Notes: a model not told the origin generated them from the letters alone. A stretch of 64,000 nucleotides of DNA from an uncultured Lewinella sp. (GCA_913057725.1 CAJXOS010000013.1:1-64000), one strand, 5' to 3'. Shown: positions 36,338 through 45,321, numbered from the stretch's first letter. Program-made: numbers and translations.

Positions 36338-36775
36338 ATGAAATCTGTACTGACATTCTCGGCTATCCTAGCCATCGCGATTCTAATGTGGCAATGCAAT
36401 AGAACAACCTATACTGCGGATACCTTCCCTGAATCTGATTACCTCACGTTCGGTAGCGGCGGCGGTTATGCCGGAAGTATGACGACACACTATCTGTTGT
36501 CAAACGGCCAGCTTTTTACCAGTAAATCCATGAATGGAGAAAAGACTGCTGTTGGGAAAATTGGTGCCCGTAAGGCAAAAAAACTGTTTCAAGAGTATCA
36601 AGACTCCCTAATCAACGTCCAATATGACGAAGCTGGTAATGTTTATCAGTTTTTGGAGTGGAAAGGTGCTGATACTATGCATAAAGTGCAGTGGGCAAAA
36701 GGACAAGCGGAAGCGCCAGCCGTAGCTCAAACGTTTTATCAACAACTGATCGGACTACTCCCAAAAGAAGATTAG
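36338..36775 (+). CDS. Hypothetical lipoprotein
   Basis: 145 residues: a lipoprotein-type N-terminus ending at Cys20 (ILMWQC), a Gly-rich turn (TFGSGGGYAG), then a small beta/alpha domain. I do not recognise a named family, although short lipoproteins of this layout are frequent in Bacteroidota. It is followed, 57 bases later, by the M4 protease gene on the same strand. A 7-base hairpin (36772-36789) begins at its stop codon but has no T-tract, so read-through into the protease gene is possible. Confidence 0.65.
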   Translation: MKSVLTFSAILAIAILMWQCNRTTYTADTFPESDYLTFGSGGGYAGSMTTHYLLSNGQLFTSKSMNGEKTAVGKIGARKAKKLFQEYQDSLINVQYDEAGNVYQFLEWKGADTMHKVQWAKGQAEAPAVAQTFYQQLIGLLPKED

Positions 36776-36832
36776 CCTTTAGAGGCTAACCCCTGCTTAA
36801 AATAATTTCTCCATCCCCAAAAAGAAACTCGC

Positions 36833-39800
36833 ATGCGTGTTTTGTACTTGTTTAGTTTGTGTTGTTTGAGTGTTTCGCTTTTGGCTCAGAAGCCAGTCTT
36901 CGTTCCGGTAGACCCGGAAAACCGGCTTAGTACAGAAGAGGTTTTGCAATCAATTAATGCAGAGAATATTCCGCTGCCTAGTTATGACAGTCAGCGAGCG
37001 GCAAACTTCAATCCTCAAGCGCTTGCGTTGATTGCTACCAATGGTGTCATCAAACGCTATGAGGCTCGCCCAAATGCCCAGACGGGTTTGCCAGATTGGA
37101 TTCGCCTTTGGGGTCCAGGCTTAAATACGGGTGGCATGGATGACCAGCTGTCTGCTTGGCTCACTGCTCTTGGGCCAGCTTGGTCGGTTGATAAAACAGA
37201 TGAAGAATTTGAGGAAATTAAGGTTGATGTGGAAGGCGACGGCTTAGTACACGTCACCATGCAGCAACAATATCAGGGTGTACCTATCTATGGTAATGAG
37301 CTGAAGGCACACTTTAAAAACGACCGCTTATACTTATTGAATGGTCGTGTGACGCCCAGTCCAGATATCTCTACTCAGCCTACGCTTGCGGAGGAGGAAG
37401 CGGTGACTGTAGTCAAAAACGCCGTACAGCGTCATGCTCGCCTAAAGCATTTGCAGGAGTTCGAAATGCAACTGCTGGGAGAGGAGCAAATCCAGGAGGA
37501 ACTGGTCATTTATCATCAAGGTAATGCTTGGAATGATCCTGTTTTGGCTTATTCTATTACCATAGTTCCTAACCTGGCGGCACGCTGGCATTATATCATC
37601 GATGCACATACTGGTGCTATTTTGGATGAGTTAGATCACCTATGCCATGTACTTCCGCCACCGGAAGTGACTACAGCTTTGGATTTATTTGGCATCGGCC
37701 GTACGATTCATTCTTATGAAATTGGCGGTACGAATTTCCTCATTGATGCTTCGCGCCCAATGTTTAATGCCAGTAACTCCAACTTACCCAATGAGCCTGT
37801 AGGAGCAGTATGGACCATTAACGGCAACAACAACTCGCCTGCTAATGACGATTTTTCTGCCACTCACAATACGTCTTCGGGCAACTTCTGGAATGATCCA
37901 TTAGCAGTAAGTGCCCACTATAATGCCGGAGAGTCTTATCAATATTTCCTGGAGACTTTCAACCGCAATTCCATTAATGGCCAAGGTGGAACGGTGATTT
38001 CTTTGATTAATATTACGGAAGATGATGGCAGCGATATGGACAATGCTTTCTGGAATGGCCAGGCCATGTTTTATGGCAACGGTAACCAGGCCTTCAGTTC
38101 ACCGCTGGCAAAGTCATTGGATGTAGCCGGGCACGAAATTTCACACGGTGTAATCCAGAACACAGCTAACCTCGAGTATCGGGGCGAGTCTGGAGCCCTG
38201 AACGAATCCTTTGCGGATATCTTCGGTGCATTGATCGAAGGCGATGGCTGGCAGATGGGTGAAGATGTAGTCAATCCAGCAGTCTTCCCATCCGGTGCTT
38301 TGCGCGATTTGTCTAACCCAAATAACGGCGGGAACAGCCTCGGCGATCCCGGTTGGCAACCCGCCCACACAGATGAACAGTTCTTCGGAACGGCCGATAA
38401 TGGTGGTGTACACATCAATAGTGGCATCCCGAACCGGGCATTTTTCCTTTTTGCATCGAGCGTAGGAACTGATAAGGCGGAGCAAGTCTTCTACCGTGCG
38501 CTGACGACTTACCTAACCCGTTCTTCTCAGTTTCTGGATTTAAGAGCGGCAGTAGCCCAAGCAGCTGATGACCTCTACGGGCAGGCAGAAATCAACGCCG
38601 CCATTGATGCCTTTAATGCGGTAGGAATTGGCAGCGGCGGTGGCGGCGGCACCGTGGATGATAACCAAGAGGATATAGAGGTTAATCCTGGCCGAGAATT
38701 CGTCTTGTATACAGAAGGAAATAATAACAACCTCTATTTACGGGATGCGGAAACACTCGAGTTTTTCGCGAACCCACTGTCCAATAATGATCCTATCAGT
38801 AAGCCTAGCATTACAGATGATGGTACCGTAATCGTCTTTGTAAATAGCAGCAACCAGATACAGGTCATCCAAATTGATTGGTCAGGTCCTTCCGCAAGTA
38901 GTTCCTTGTTAAGTGATAATCCAGTTTGGCGTAATGCTGCTATCTCCCGCGATGGTGGCCGCTTGGCAGCACTAACGACGGATAATGATAATCGGGTTTT
39001 TGTTTTTGACCTGAGTAACGGCGGGATAGGAAATACCTATGAGTTATATAACCCTACAACTTCTTCGGATGGCGCTACGACCGGCGATGTACAGTACGCC
39101 GATGTTTTAGAGTGGGACCTATCAGGAGAATTCCTCGTGTACGATGCCTTTAACGTCATTCAAAACCAGAATGGTTCTACGATCGACTACTGGGATATTG
39201 GATTTATTGAGGTATGGAATAATAGTACCAACGATTTTGGTGATGGCTTCATTAGTAAACTCTTTTCGAACTTGCCAGAAAATAGTAGTGTAGGGAACCC
39301 TACTTTTTCTAAGAATTCACCTTATATCCTAGCCTTAGATTTCCTCCCTGGTGATGGTAGCGCCTTCTTGTATGGTGTGAACATTGAAACAGGTGATGTA
39401 GGCGAGATATTCGAGAACGGGCGCCTCAATTATCCTAATTACAGTGTCCAGGACAATCAAATAATATTTGATGCGGAAGAAGATACCTTCGGTGATAAAA
39501 TCATCGGCATCGTTGATCTGAATGAAGACAAAATAACCCCTAGTAGTAATGCCTTTATTTTCATCGAAAATGGCTTTGCGGGCGCCCGCTGGGGCGGCTG
39601 GTTCGCTATTGGCGAGCGCGATCTGGTAGGCACCTTGGATCCAGCCTCTGATGATGCCTGGGCGCAAGCCTTCCCAACGGTGAGTAACGGGCAGCTGACA
39701 CTGACCTGGGAATTGACGAAGTCTAGTGATGTACAGCTGGAGGTGCTGGATATGCTAGGGCGTTCTTTGCACCAAAGGTCATGGAGGCAAAGCTTCGGTG

Positions 39801-39901
39801 CAGTACAAGAGAACTTGGAGCTTGATCTTCCTGCGGGTAGTTATCTCCTGCAATTACGAGCTGGCCAGCGACAGTTTAGCCAACTGATAGTGGTAGAGTA
39901 G
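36833..39901 (+). CDS. M4-family (thermolysin-like) metalloprotease with C-terminal propeller and T9SS tail
   Basis: A secreted zinc protease of 1022 residues. A signal peptide and an FTP/PepSY-type propeptide occupy about residues 1-260. The M4 catalytic domain follows, with zinc motif H434-E-I-S-H438, the third ligand in GALNESFADIFG and the catalytic NGGVHINSGIPNRAF segment. A linker rich in Gly leads to a TolB/PD40-like beta-propeller (about 620-940). The last ~78 residues are a T9SS type A tail. It should degrade extracellular protein. It ends at a strong bidirectional terminator. Confidence 0.9.
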   Translation: MRVLYLFSLCCLSVSLLAQKPVFVPVDPENRLSTEEVLQSINAENIPLPSYDSQRAANFNPQALALIATNGVIKRYEARPNAQTGLPDWIRLWGPGLNTGGMDDQLSAWLTALGPAWSVDKTDEEFEEIKVDVEGDGLVHVTMQQQYQGVPIYGNELKAHFKNDRLYLLNGRVTPSPDISTQPTLAEEEAVTVVKNAVQRHARLKHLQEFEMQLLGEEQIQEELVIYHQGNAWNDPVLAYSITIVPNLAARWHYIIDAHTGAILDELDHLCHVLPPPEVTTALDLFGIGRTIHSYEIGGTNFLIDASRPMFNASNSNLPNEPVGAVWTINGNNNSPANDDFSATHNTSSGNFWNDPLAVSAHYNAGESYQYFLETFNRNSINGQGGTVISLINITEDDGSDMDNAFWNGQAMFYGNGNQAFSSPLAKSLDVAGHEISHGVIQNTANLEYRGESGALNESFADIFGALIEGDGWQMGEDVVNPAVFPSGALRDLSNPNNGGNSLGDPGWQPAHTDEQFFGTADNGGVHINSGIPNRAFFLFASSVGTDKAEQVFYRALTTYLTRSSQFLDLRAAVAQAADDLYGQAEINAAIDAFNAVGIGSGGGGGTVDDNQEDIEVNPGREFVLYTEGNNNNLYLRDAETLEFFANPLSNNDPISKPSITDDGTVIVFVNSSNQIQVIQIDWSGPSASSSLLSDNPVWRNAAISRDGGRLAALTTDNDNRVFVFDLSNGGIGNTYELYNPTTSSDGATTGDVQYADVLEWDLSGEFLVYDAFNVIQNQNGSTIDYWDIGFIEVWNNSTNDFGDGFISKLFSNLPENSSVGNPTFSKNSPYILALDFLPGDGSAFLYGVNIETGDVGEIFENGRLNYPNYSVQDNQIIFDAEEDTFGDKIIGIVDLNEDKITPSSNAFIFIENGFAGARWGGWFAIGERDLVGTLDPASDDAWAQAFPTVSNGQLTLTWELTKSSDVQLEVLDMLGRSLHQRSWRQSFGAVQENLELDLPAGSYLLQLRAGQRQFSQLIVVE

Positions 39902-39922
39902 ATATCAGAGTAGCACGTTATT

Positions 39923-39963
39923 CAAAAGGGGAGCAGAATAGATATCTGCTCCCCTTTTGTTTT
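39923..39963. terminator. Bidirectional terminator between the M4 protease and the PLP enzyme
   Basis: CAAAAGGGGAGCAGA at 39923-39937 pairs perfectly over 15 bases with TCTGCTCCCCTTTTG at 39945-39959. T-runs follow the stem in both directions, and the two genes converge here. Confidence 0.92.
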
Positions 39964-40894
39964 AACGCGAACGGTCCAGCCTACTGGCAAAAGCTTGTAA
40001 ACCTCCGGTATGTATGGCTACTACCTGACTTCCTTCCGGGAAATAGCCTTGCTCTAACAAATCATATAGGGCGAAGAAGAGTTTGCCAGTATAGATTGGT
40101 TCTAAGATGATACCGTGTTCATGGTGAAAATGCTGGATGAAGTTGTCTAAAGCCGGGCTCCGGCGGGCGTAGCCACCGTGGTGATAATCATCCAAAGTAG
40201 TCCATCTAGTAGCCGTTTCAGGAAGTTGCTCCAGATGCCTGTTGATTTCCTTCCTCATGAAATTACCCTTCAGAACACTTACACCGATGAGTTCGGCAGT
40301 GCCCGTTAGACCATTAATAAGTCCTGCCGCCGTACCACCTGTGCCACAAGCCACGGCCAGGTGGGTTGGCTGGGTGGGGTGTTCTGTTAGAATCTCCTGT
40401 GCCAATTGAGCGCATCCAGCGAAGGCATCTTTATTGGTGCCGCCCTCCGGTAAGATATAGGAAGGTCCGAAGCGTTCAGTTAAATTTTGGAGAAAGGTAG
40501 GGTCTTGCTTCTGGCGATAACTGCTGCGATCAATAAAGTGGAGCTGCATGCCGTTTTGCTGAGCTCGTTCCAAGGTAGGGTTCTGGACAGCTTCCTCACC
40601 CCGAACCACGCCAATAGTACGGAATCCAAAGTGACTCCCGGCACTGGCCACAGCAGCTAGATGATTGCTATAGGCGCCGCCAAAAGTGAGTAGTTGCTCA
40701 TATCCTTCTTCTCGTGCTCGTTGCAAGTTGTACTGCAGCTTACGCCATTTATTACCACAAAGCGGATCATTAGGGCTAGGAGCAAGCAGGTCATCGCGTT
40801 TGATCCACAGAGCCACATCACGTGCTTCCCAGCGCGGATCATCCAATCGCTGAAGAGGGGAGGGGAGGGGGTGTTGTAGATATTGCAACTTCAT
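39962..40894 (-). CDS. PLP-dependent ACC deaminase / D-cysteine desulfhydrase family protein
   Basis: From the ATG at 40894 the product has 310 residues, the usual length. PLP-binding features are a CGNKWRKLQYN motif near residues 46-56 containing the Schiff-base Lys, SNH in GGAYSNHLAAVAS, and a glycine-rich phosphate cup (CGTGGTAAGL). Members deaminate 1-aminocyclopropane-1-carboxylate or desulfhydrate D-cysteine; in Bacteroidota the true substrate is unknown, with desulfhydrase activity more probable. The frame's upstream extension to 40972 is rejected because it lacks family similarity. Confidence 0.87.
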   Translation of the reverse strand: MKLQYLQHPLPSPLQRLDDPRWEARDVALWIKRDDLLAPSPNDPLCGNKWRKLQYNLQRAREEGYEQLLTFGGAYSNHLAAVASAGSHFGFRTIGVVRGEEAVQNPTLERAQQNGMQLHFIDRSSYRQKQDPTFLQNLTERFGPSYILPEGGTNKDAFAGCAQLAQEILTEHPTQPTHLAVACGTGGTAAGLINGLTGTAELIGVSVLKGNFMRKEINRHLEQLPETATRWTTLDDYHHGGYARRSPALDNFIQHFHHEHGIILEPIYTGKLFFALYDLLEQGYFPEGSQVVAIHTGGLQAFASRLDRSR

Positions 40895-41066
40895 AAGAAC
40901 AAAGGAACAGCATTTTCTTAACAGCTCACAAGTCTTTTTAACGGCTATTGACGCTTCCGGCCGAGGCCGCAAATTTTTTATGATACCCCTAACACTTCAC
41001 TAACATCGCTTAACGAATACGGCCTGCATCTTGGCGTTATACAAACATTCAAAAGCAAATATGAGC

Positions 41067-41121
41067 AGTGTGACCGCCGGGGAGAAATACACCGGTTTAC
41101 TTTTTCTCCGGCAACCACACT
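41067..41121 (+). promoter_or_regulatory. Long hairpin in the 5' leader of the beta-barrel gene
   Basis: AGTGTG at 41067-41072 pairs with CACACT at 41116-41121. Inside it GCCGG plus GGAGAAA (41076-41087) pairs with TTTTTCT plus CCGGC (41101-41112), using G-T pairs. The whole element is about 55 bases, ends about 34 bases before the ATG and has no following T-tract. Likely an RNA structure in the leader rather than a terminator. Confidence 0.5.
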
Positions 41122-41154
41122 AATCATCTCCAGAAACCAAAAAATTAATACGTC

Positions 41155-41847
41155 ATGCTGTCTAACTTAAAATTCCTTTTTGCCGCTCTACTATTGACCA
41201 CCGCTTTGGCCGTACAGGCTCAGGTAAGTGTGGGTGCACGGGTAGGCTATCAACTGAATAACGTATATACCACTGAGGGCTTGGGCGCAATCGCACCAAA
41301 CTTCCTCAATATAGATGAGGCCAGCTTCGGCCTTGTGACTGAAATTCCAATTGCGGGTGGCTTCAGTTTCCAGCCAGAATTGGGTTATTCTACTAAAGGC
41401 TTTGGTCTGAAAGAAGGTTTTGATGCCGATCTACTTGGTGTAAACCTACCAGTGAGTGCTCGTGCTGAAACACGGGTTCGCTACCTAGAGGTGCCACTTC
41501 TAGCAAAGTATAAGTTCGGTGAGGATGCCCTACAAGCTTACGTAGCGGCCGGTCCTACCTTCAGCTATGCGAATAAAGGACAAATTGATACCTATGCCAA
41601 TGTACTATTGGAAGTAGAACTAGGCAGTGTGCCTTTAAATCTGGATGCCATCAACTACGAGCGCTTCGATGTAGGAGCAACTATTGCCCTGGGTGCGCAG
41701 TACGACTTTGGTCCAGTGACAACGTTCGTCGATGCGCGCTATTACCGCGGCTTCTCGGAATTGTATGACATTCCATTGGTGAACGAAAAAGTACGCAACA
41801 AGGGCTACGGGTTTAACGTGGGTGTAATGGTACCTGTAGGCCAATAA
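41155..41847 (+). CDS. Porin-family outer-membrane beta-barrel protein
   Basis: 230 residues: signal peptide ending AVQAQ, then alternating beta-strands of an eight-stranded barrel in the style of OMP_b-brl_2 (VGARVGYQLNN, SFQPELGYSTKGFGL, LEVPLLAKYKF, AYVAAGPTFSY, GAQYDFG, final VGVMVPVG). Typical of small PorT/OmpW-like proteins in Bacteroidota. Ligand unknown. It has a long structured leader and its own terminator. Confidence 0.87.
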   Translation: MLSNLKFLFAALLLTTALAVQAQVSVGARVGYQLNNVYTTEGLGAIAPNFLNIDEASFGLVTEIPIAGGFSFQPELGYSTKGFGLKEGFDADLLGVNLPVSARAETRVRYLEVPLLAKYKFGEDALQAYVAAGPTFSYANKGQIDTYANVLLEVELGSVPLNLDAINYERFDVGATIALGAQYDFGPVTTFVDARYYRGFSELYDIPLVNEKVRNKGYGFNVGVMVPVGQ

Positions 41848-41919
41848 AAGATATCGTGGTTGACGATTGGAGCGGGGTGATTTTGAAATAATGCTCCGAT
41901 CAACTGAATCAACTTGTAG

Positions 41920-41948
41920 AGGTCGCTTCCATCAGGGAGCGACCTTTT
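41920..41948 (+). terminator. Terminator after the porin-family gene
   Basis: AGGTCGCTTCC at 41920-41930 pairs with GGGAGCGACCT at 41935-41945 (one G-T pair, ATCA loop), followed by TTTTG. Confidence 0.87.
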
Positions 41949-41996
41949 GTCATTTATTTGATTACAAAGTGAAGAATGTTGTAAAAAAATAATCTT

Positions 41997-42030
41997 TTTG
42001 ATTACAATTTGATTTTTTTGCGTATCTTTG
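41997..42030 (+). promoter_or_regulatory. Promoter of the candidate structured RNA
   Basis: TTTG at 41997-42000, a 22-base spacer (slightly long), then TATCTTTG at 42023-42030, an exact TAnnTTTG match. The region is very AT-rich. Transcription would begin near 42037. Confidence 0.55.
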
Positions 42031-42036
42031 AGTCAA

Positions 42037-42311
42037 CGAAGGAACAAAGCAGGAGAAAGAATTTTTATGGCTGATTTCTGCTGCTTTCGCTTCCACCCTA
42101 CATCGAGGTGGAAGCGGAACGGCTTTTGAACAGACGCACCAAATGAACACTTAAGACATAACAAACACCACTTGGGTGTTAAGCACCGCACGCGCTCCAT
42201 CTGATTACACCTTTACCTAAACCCTGGCAGCCGAAAGGCTGCCACTAGAAATTGACACTGGTTTTCGTTTTCGACCGATTCTCTGGTATACAGGAGAATC
42301 GGTTTCTTTTT
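42037..42311 (+). ncRNA. Candidate structured non-coding RNA, about 275 nt
   Basis: Between the promoter and a strong terminator there is no credible gene, but a chain of hairpins. (1) 42046-42058 pairs with 42075-42087, 13 bases with one mismatch. (2) Directly abutting it, 42088-42097 (CGCTTCCACC) pairs perfectly with 42107-42116. (3) AACACC at 42164-42169 pairs with GGTGTT at 42175-42180. (4) GGCAGCC at 42226-42232 pairs with GGCTGCC at 42237-42243 around a GAAA tetraloop. (5) The terminator ends it. A 20-codon frame at 42067-42129 is possible but unremarkable. It does not look like tmRNA, RNase P or SRP RNA. 6S-like or a new sRNA cannot be told apart by eye. Confidence 0.5.
42274..42311 (+). 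terminator. Terminator of the candidate RNA
   Basis: ACCGATTCTC at 42274-42283 pairs perfectly with GAGAATCGGT at 42294-42303, followed by TTCTTTTTT. Confidence 0.9.
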
Positions 42312-42332
42312 GCCTAGCACGAAGCTGCGGGT

Positions 42333-42377
42333 TAAAAATGGAAGCGCCCTCCGGATAATCAACTGGAGGGCGCTTCC
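42333..42377 (-). terminator. Terminator after the persulfide dioxygenase-rhodanese gene
   Basis: GGAAGCGCCCTCC at 42340-42352 pairs perfectly over 13 bases with GGAGGGCGCTTCC at 42365-42377. On the minus strand the stem is followed by ATTTTTA. Confidence 0.9.
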
Positions 42378-42399
42378 AAAATATCAGGGAATTGCTCCC

Positions 42400-43821
42400 T
42401 TAGTTTTCTGCACCTGTACTAGGGCAAACGAAAGTAGTAGTAGGTAACCCTTGCGGGTTAAAATTCGCAAAGTTCGCCTGCACGTTCACCAGGCCTTCAA
42501 ATCCACGCGCCTGCAATATCGATGCAGCCACGGTAGAGCGGTAACCGCTACGGCAGTGTAAGTAGTAGGCTTGGTCTCTATCGATTTCGTGCATGTGTGC
42601 ATTGATGAAATCCAGCGGCAGGTTTTGGCTTTCCTCCAGGTGCTCCGCTTCCCATTCGTTCGGCTTGCGTACATCGAGTACGGGGAGCTCGCCATTATCT
42701 TTTCGGAGATTCACAAATTCATCGATCCCAATGGTCTCAATCTGATCTACCTGATAGCCAGCAGCCTGCCAGGCCGCAAAGCCTCCTTCTAAGTAGCCAA
42801 GGGCATTATCATAACCAACACGAGCCAAACGTGTGACGGTCTCTTCTTCTCTACCTTCCGGAGCAATGATCAAAATGGGCTGCCGGAGGTCCTGAATGAG
42901 GGCGCCAACCCACGGAGCGAAGCTACCATCCAACCCAATGAAAATTGAATTAGGAACGAATCCTCGTACAAACTCTTCCTTTGAGCGTACATCCAATAAG
43001 AGCGCACCATGCTCATTGGCAACGGTTTCGAAAGCGGCAGGAGGAAGTGGGCGAGCTCCGCGCTCCATTACTTCGTTGATGGCTTCGTAACCTTGCTTGT
43101 TGAGCTTGGCATTTTTGGCAAAGTATTGTGGTGGAGGCAGTAGCCCGTCAGTAACCTCTGCGATGAATTCATCGCGAGTCATGTTGGCTCTTAAGGCGTA
43201 GTTCGTTTCTTTTTGCTGGCCTAGTGTGCTCCAGGTTTCCGAACTCATGTTCTTTCCGCAAGCCGATCCCGCACCGTGTGCAGGATAAACGATTACGTCA
43301 TCAGGCAAGGGCATGATTTTATTACGTAGGCTATCAAATAACCAGCCGGCAAGGTCTTCCTTGGTTAGGCTACCTTTTTTCTGTGCCAGATCAGGTCGGC
43401 CAACATCACCGATAAACAGGGTGTCGCCCGTGAAGATGGCGTGTTCCTTGCCTTGCTCATCAATGAGTAGGTAGGTGGTACTCTCAGGGGTGTGTCCTGG
43501 TGTGTGGAGTACTCTAATTTTGAGCTTCCCTAAGCTGAACTCCTCTCCATCCTTAGCAAGATGTTTTTCGTAAGCAGTCTCGGCTTCTGGGCCGTAGATG
43601 ATCTGTGCACCACTTTCTTTGGCCAAGTCTAGGTGGCCAGAGACAAAATCGGCGTGGAAGTGCGTTTCGAAAATATACTTGATCTGTGCATTCCGTGCTG
43701 TCGCACGGTCCAGATAGGGTGCTGTTTCACGTAGCGGATCAATTACAGCCGCTTCGCCTTCGCTTTCAATATAATAAGCTCCTTGGGCCAAACAGCCCGT
43801 ATAGATTTGTTCGATGTACAT
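42400..43821 (-). CDS. Metallo-beta-lactamase-fold persulfide dioxygenase with two rhodanese domains
   Basis: 473 residues. Residues 1-240 are a persulfide dioxygenase (ETHE1)-like MBL domain with metal motif H54-x-H56-x-D58 and H63, a LHTPGHTPES segment and a FTGDTLFIGDVGRPDL segment. Two rhodanese domains follow. The first (about 265-355) has lost its active-site Cys (APEGREE loop). The second (about 365-455) keeps Cys423 in YLHCRSGYRS. Fused proteins of this kind couple sulfane-sulfur transfer to oxidation of glutathione- or protein-bound persulfide to sulfite in the cytoplasm. A promoter and a terminator frame it as a single-gene unit. Confidence 0.92.
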   Translation of the reverse strand: MYIEQIYTGCLAQGAYYIESEGEAAVIDPLRETAPYLDRATARNAQIKYIFETHFHADFVSGHLDLAKESGAQIIYGPEAETAYEKHLAKDGEEFSLGKLKIRVLHTPGHTPESTTYLLIDEQGKEHAIFTGDTLFIGDVGRPDLAQKKGSLTKEDLAGWLFDSLRNKIMPLPDDVIVYPAHGAGSACGKNMSSETWSTLGQQKETNYALRANMTRDEFIAEVTDGLLPPPQYFAKNAKLNKQGYEAINEVMERGARPLPPAAFETVANEHGALLLDVRSKEEFVRGFVPNSIFIGLDGSFAPWVGALIQDLRQPILIIAPEGREEETVTRLARVGYDNALGYLEGGFAAWQAAGYQVDQIETIGIDEFVNLRKDNGELPVLDVRKPNEWEAEHLEESQNLPLDFINAHMHEIDRDQAYYLHCRSGYRSTVAASILQARGFEGLVNVQANFANFNPQGLPTTTFVCPSTGAEN

Positions 43822-43841
43822 ACGCTGTAGAATTCAAAAAG

Positions 43842-43872
43842 CAAACATAGTGGGATTGCCAAAGGTTTGCAA
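43842..43872 (-). promoter_or_regulatory. Promoter of the persulfide dioxygenase-rhodanese gene
   Basis: On the minus strand TTG (43870-43872), a 20-base spacer, then TATGTTTG (43842-43849), an exact TAnnTTTG. It lies about 20 bases before the ATG at 43821. Confidence 0.55.
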
Positions 43873-43884
43873 CTGATTTTGCTA

Positions 43885-45321
43885 CTAACGCGCTAATTGC
43901 ACCTCTCTATAGGGTATTAGAGGTACGTTGAGGTACCGTTCAGGTAGCTCTTCCCGTTTAACGGACTCTGGTCCAAAGGGAATACTTAGGAAGAGATCCG
44001 GCTCATCAAAACGGCCTTCTAAATCTTCTGGTCGGTCGGCAAGGTAGACCGTGCGACAATGCTCTGGACCTTCTATGGAAGACAGCATTAGTGTTTCTAC
44101 GCCGAGCGCCCATCCAATCCACAGCTTCTCGTAGTTCAAGTCAGTTAGGTACGCTACGCCCTTCGGATGTTCCGAGCTAGTCTGTTCATCAATTGTTTGT
44201 TGAACGTACGCCAGTCGGTTTTGGAAAAATTGCTTGGTGTTTTCAATTCTTACCAGGCTAAAGATGAGCAGTGCTCCAACCAGTAGGAACTGCCACATAC
44301 GCCTTTCAGATACCCAGTGATAGGCTATGGGGAGTGCCCAAACAAAACCCAAATAAGCCAAGTAGCCATCAATCATGATGAAGATATCCGAACTCATGTA
44401 GGCATGCATAACGATAACTACGGCCAATACCACGAGCGAACTTAATAAGACATAAAGCACCAGTCCAATACGACGCGAGAAGAGCAGACCAATCAGGCTG
44501 ATCAATAACACAAGTACAGGAAAGGCATATTGCGTATCAAAATAACGCATAACCACATCGCTCACGTAGTAGTCTGATAGATTGCTCAATACCTCCCAGG
44601 CTTCTCCCAGGCGGTTGGCTCGCTCTGCTTCGTAAGCATTTCTTTCACCCAGCACAAACTTACAAAACAGCAAGGCGCCAACGATGATGCCTGTAATCCA
44701 GAACCGGACATTCTTCCATTCTTTTTGCCAAATCATTAGAAAACCTAAACCGATGGCGGTGCCAACTATTGCAAAAGGATGGGCCCCAAGTAACAGTAAG
44801 CCTAGGAAGGCTCCTACGCCGATGTCCGCCCAAACAGGCCATGATTTTGCTACCGTATTCGGCTTGCTTAGCCATGCGAGTAGGATTGCGATAGGTACTA
44901 TGGAAAGCACCACCTCACCAACGGGAGCATAAAACTTGTAGCGTAGTGTCAAACCAAGTGCAAGCGCTAATAAGATGCCTGCTTGAGGATTGCGGAGCAG
45001 GTGTGCTACACTGAGAAATGCCACATAATAAAATACAATAAAGCCGGCGCTGTAAGCCATCAAAACAGTTTTCAGAGAACAACCCATTTTGATAGCAAGA
45101 ATGGGCAGAATTTGCGGTAGATAGCTGATTGTGCGTTCATGGCCGGTGAAGAAATCGCCGTAGACAATGACCTTAAAGCTGTAATAAGCCGTGTCCATGG
45201 CCAGCATTCGCTCTTGATAATAGACCAGGCTGAGAATGAGCATCGCCCAAAAATAGAGATGCCCCAGCACGATAAATGCCTTAGGACTAGACAGCGGTTC
45301 TTGAATGCGGTTCCAATTCAT
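43885..45321 (-). CDS. Hypothetical polytopic membrane protein (GT-C-like layout)
   Basis: 478 residues with about ten hydrophobic helices and a ~90-residue soluble C-terminal part. The first loop contains an acidic MDTAYYSF motif followed by SYLPQILPILAIKMG, reminiscent of the first loop in membrane glycosyltransferases of the GT-C type, but no specific family is recognised. Function unknown. It ends 63 bases before the start of the persulfide dioxygenase gene on the same strand, with that gene's promoter in the gap. Confidence 0.75.
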   Translation of the reverse strand: MNWNRIQEPLSSPKAFIVLGHLYFWAMLILSLVYYQERMLAMDTAYYSFKVIVYGDFFTGHERTISYLPQILPILAIKMGCSLKTVLMAYSAGFIVFYYVAFLSVAHLLRNPQAGILLALALGLTLRYKFYAPVGEVVLSIVPIAILLAWLSKPNTVAKSWPVWADIGVGAFLGLLLLGAHPFAIVGTAIGLGFLMIWQKEWKNVRFWITGIIVGALLFCKFVLGERNAYEAERANRLGEAWEVLSNLSDYYVSDVVMRYFDTQYAFPVLVLLISLIGLLFSRRIGLVLYVLLSSLVVLAVVIVMHAYMSSDIFIMIDGYLAYLGFVWALPIAYHWVSERRMWQFLLVGALLIFSLVRIENTKQFFQNRLAYVQQTIDEQTSSEHPKGVAYLTDLNYEKLWIGWALGVETLMLSSIEGPEHCRTVYLADRPEDLEGRFDEPDLFLSIPFGPESVKREELPERYLNVPLIPYREVQLAR

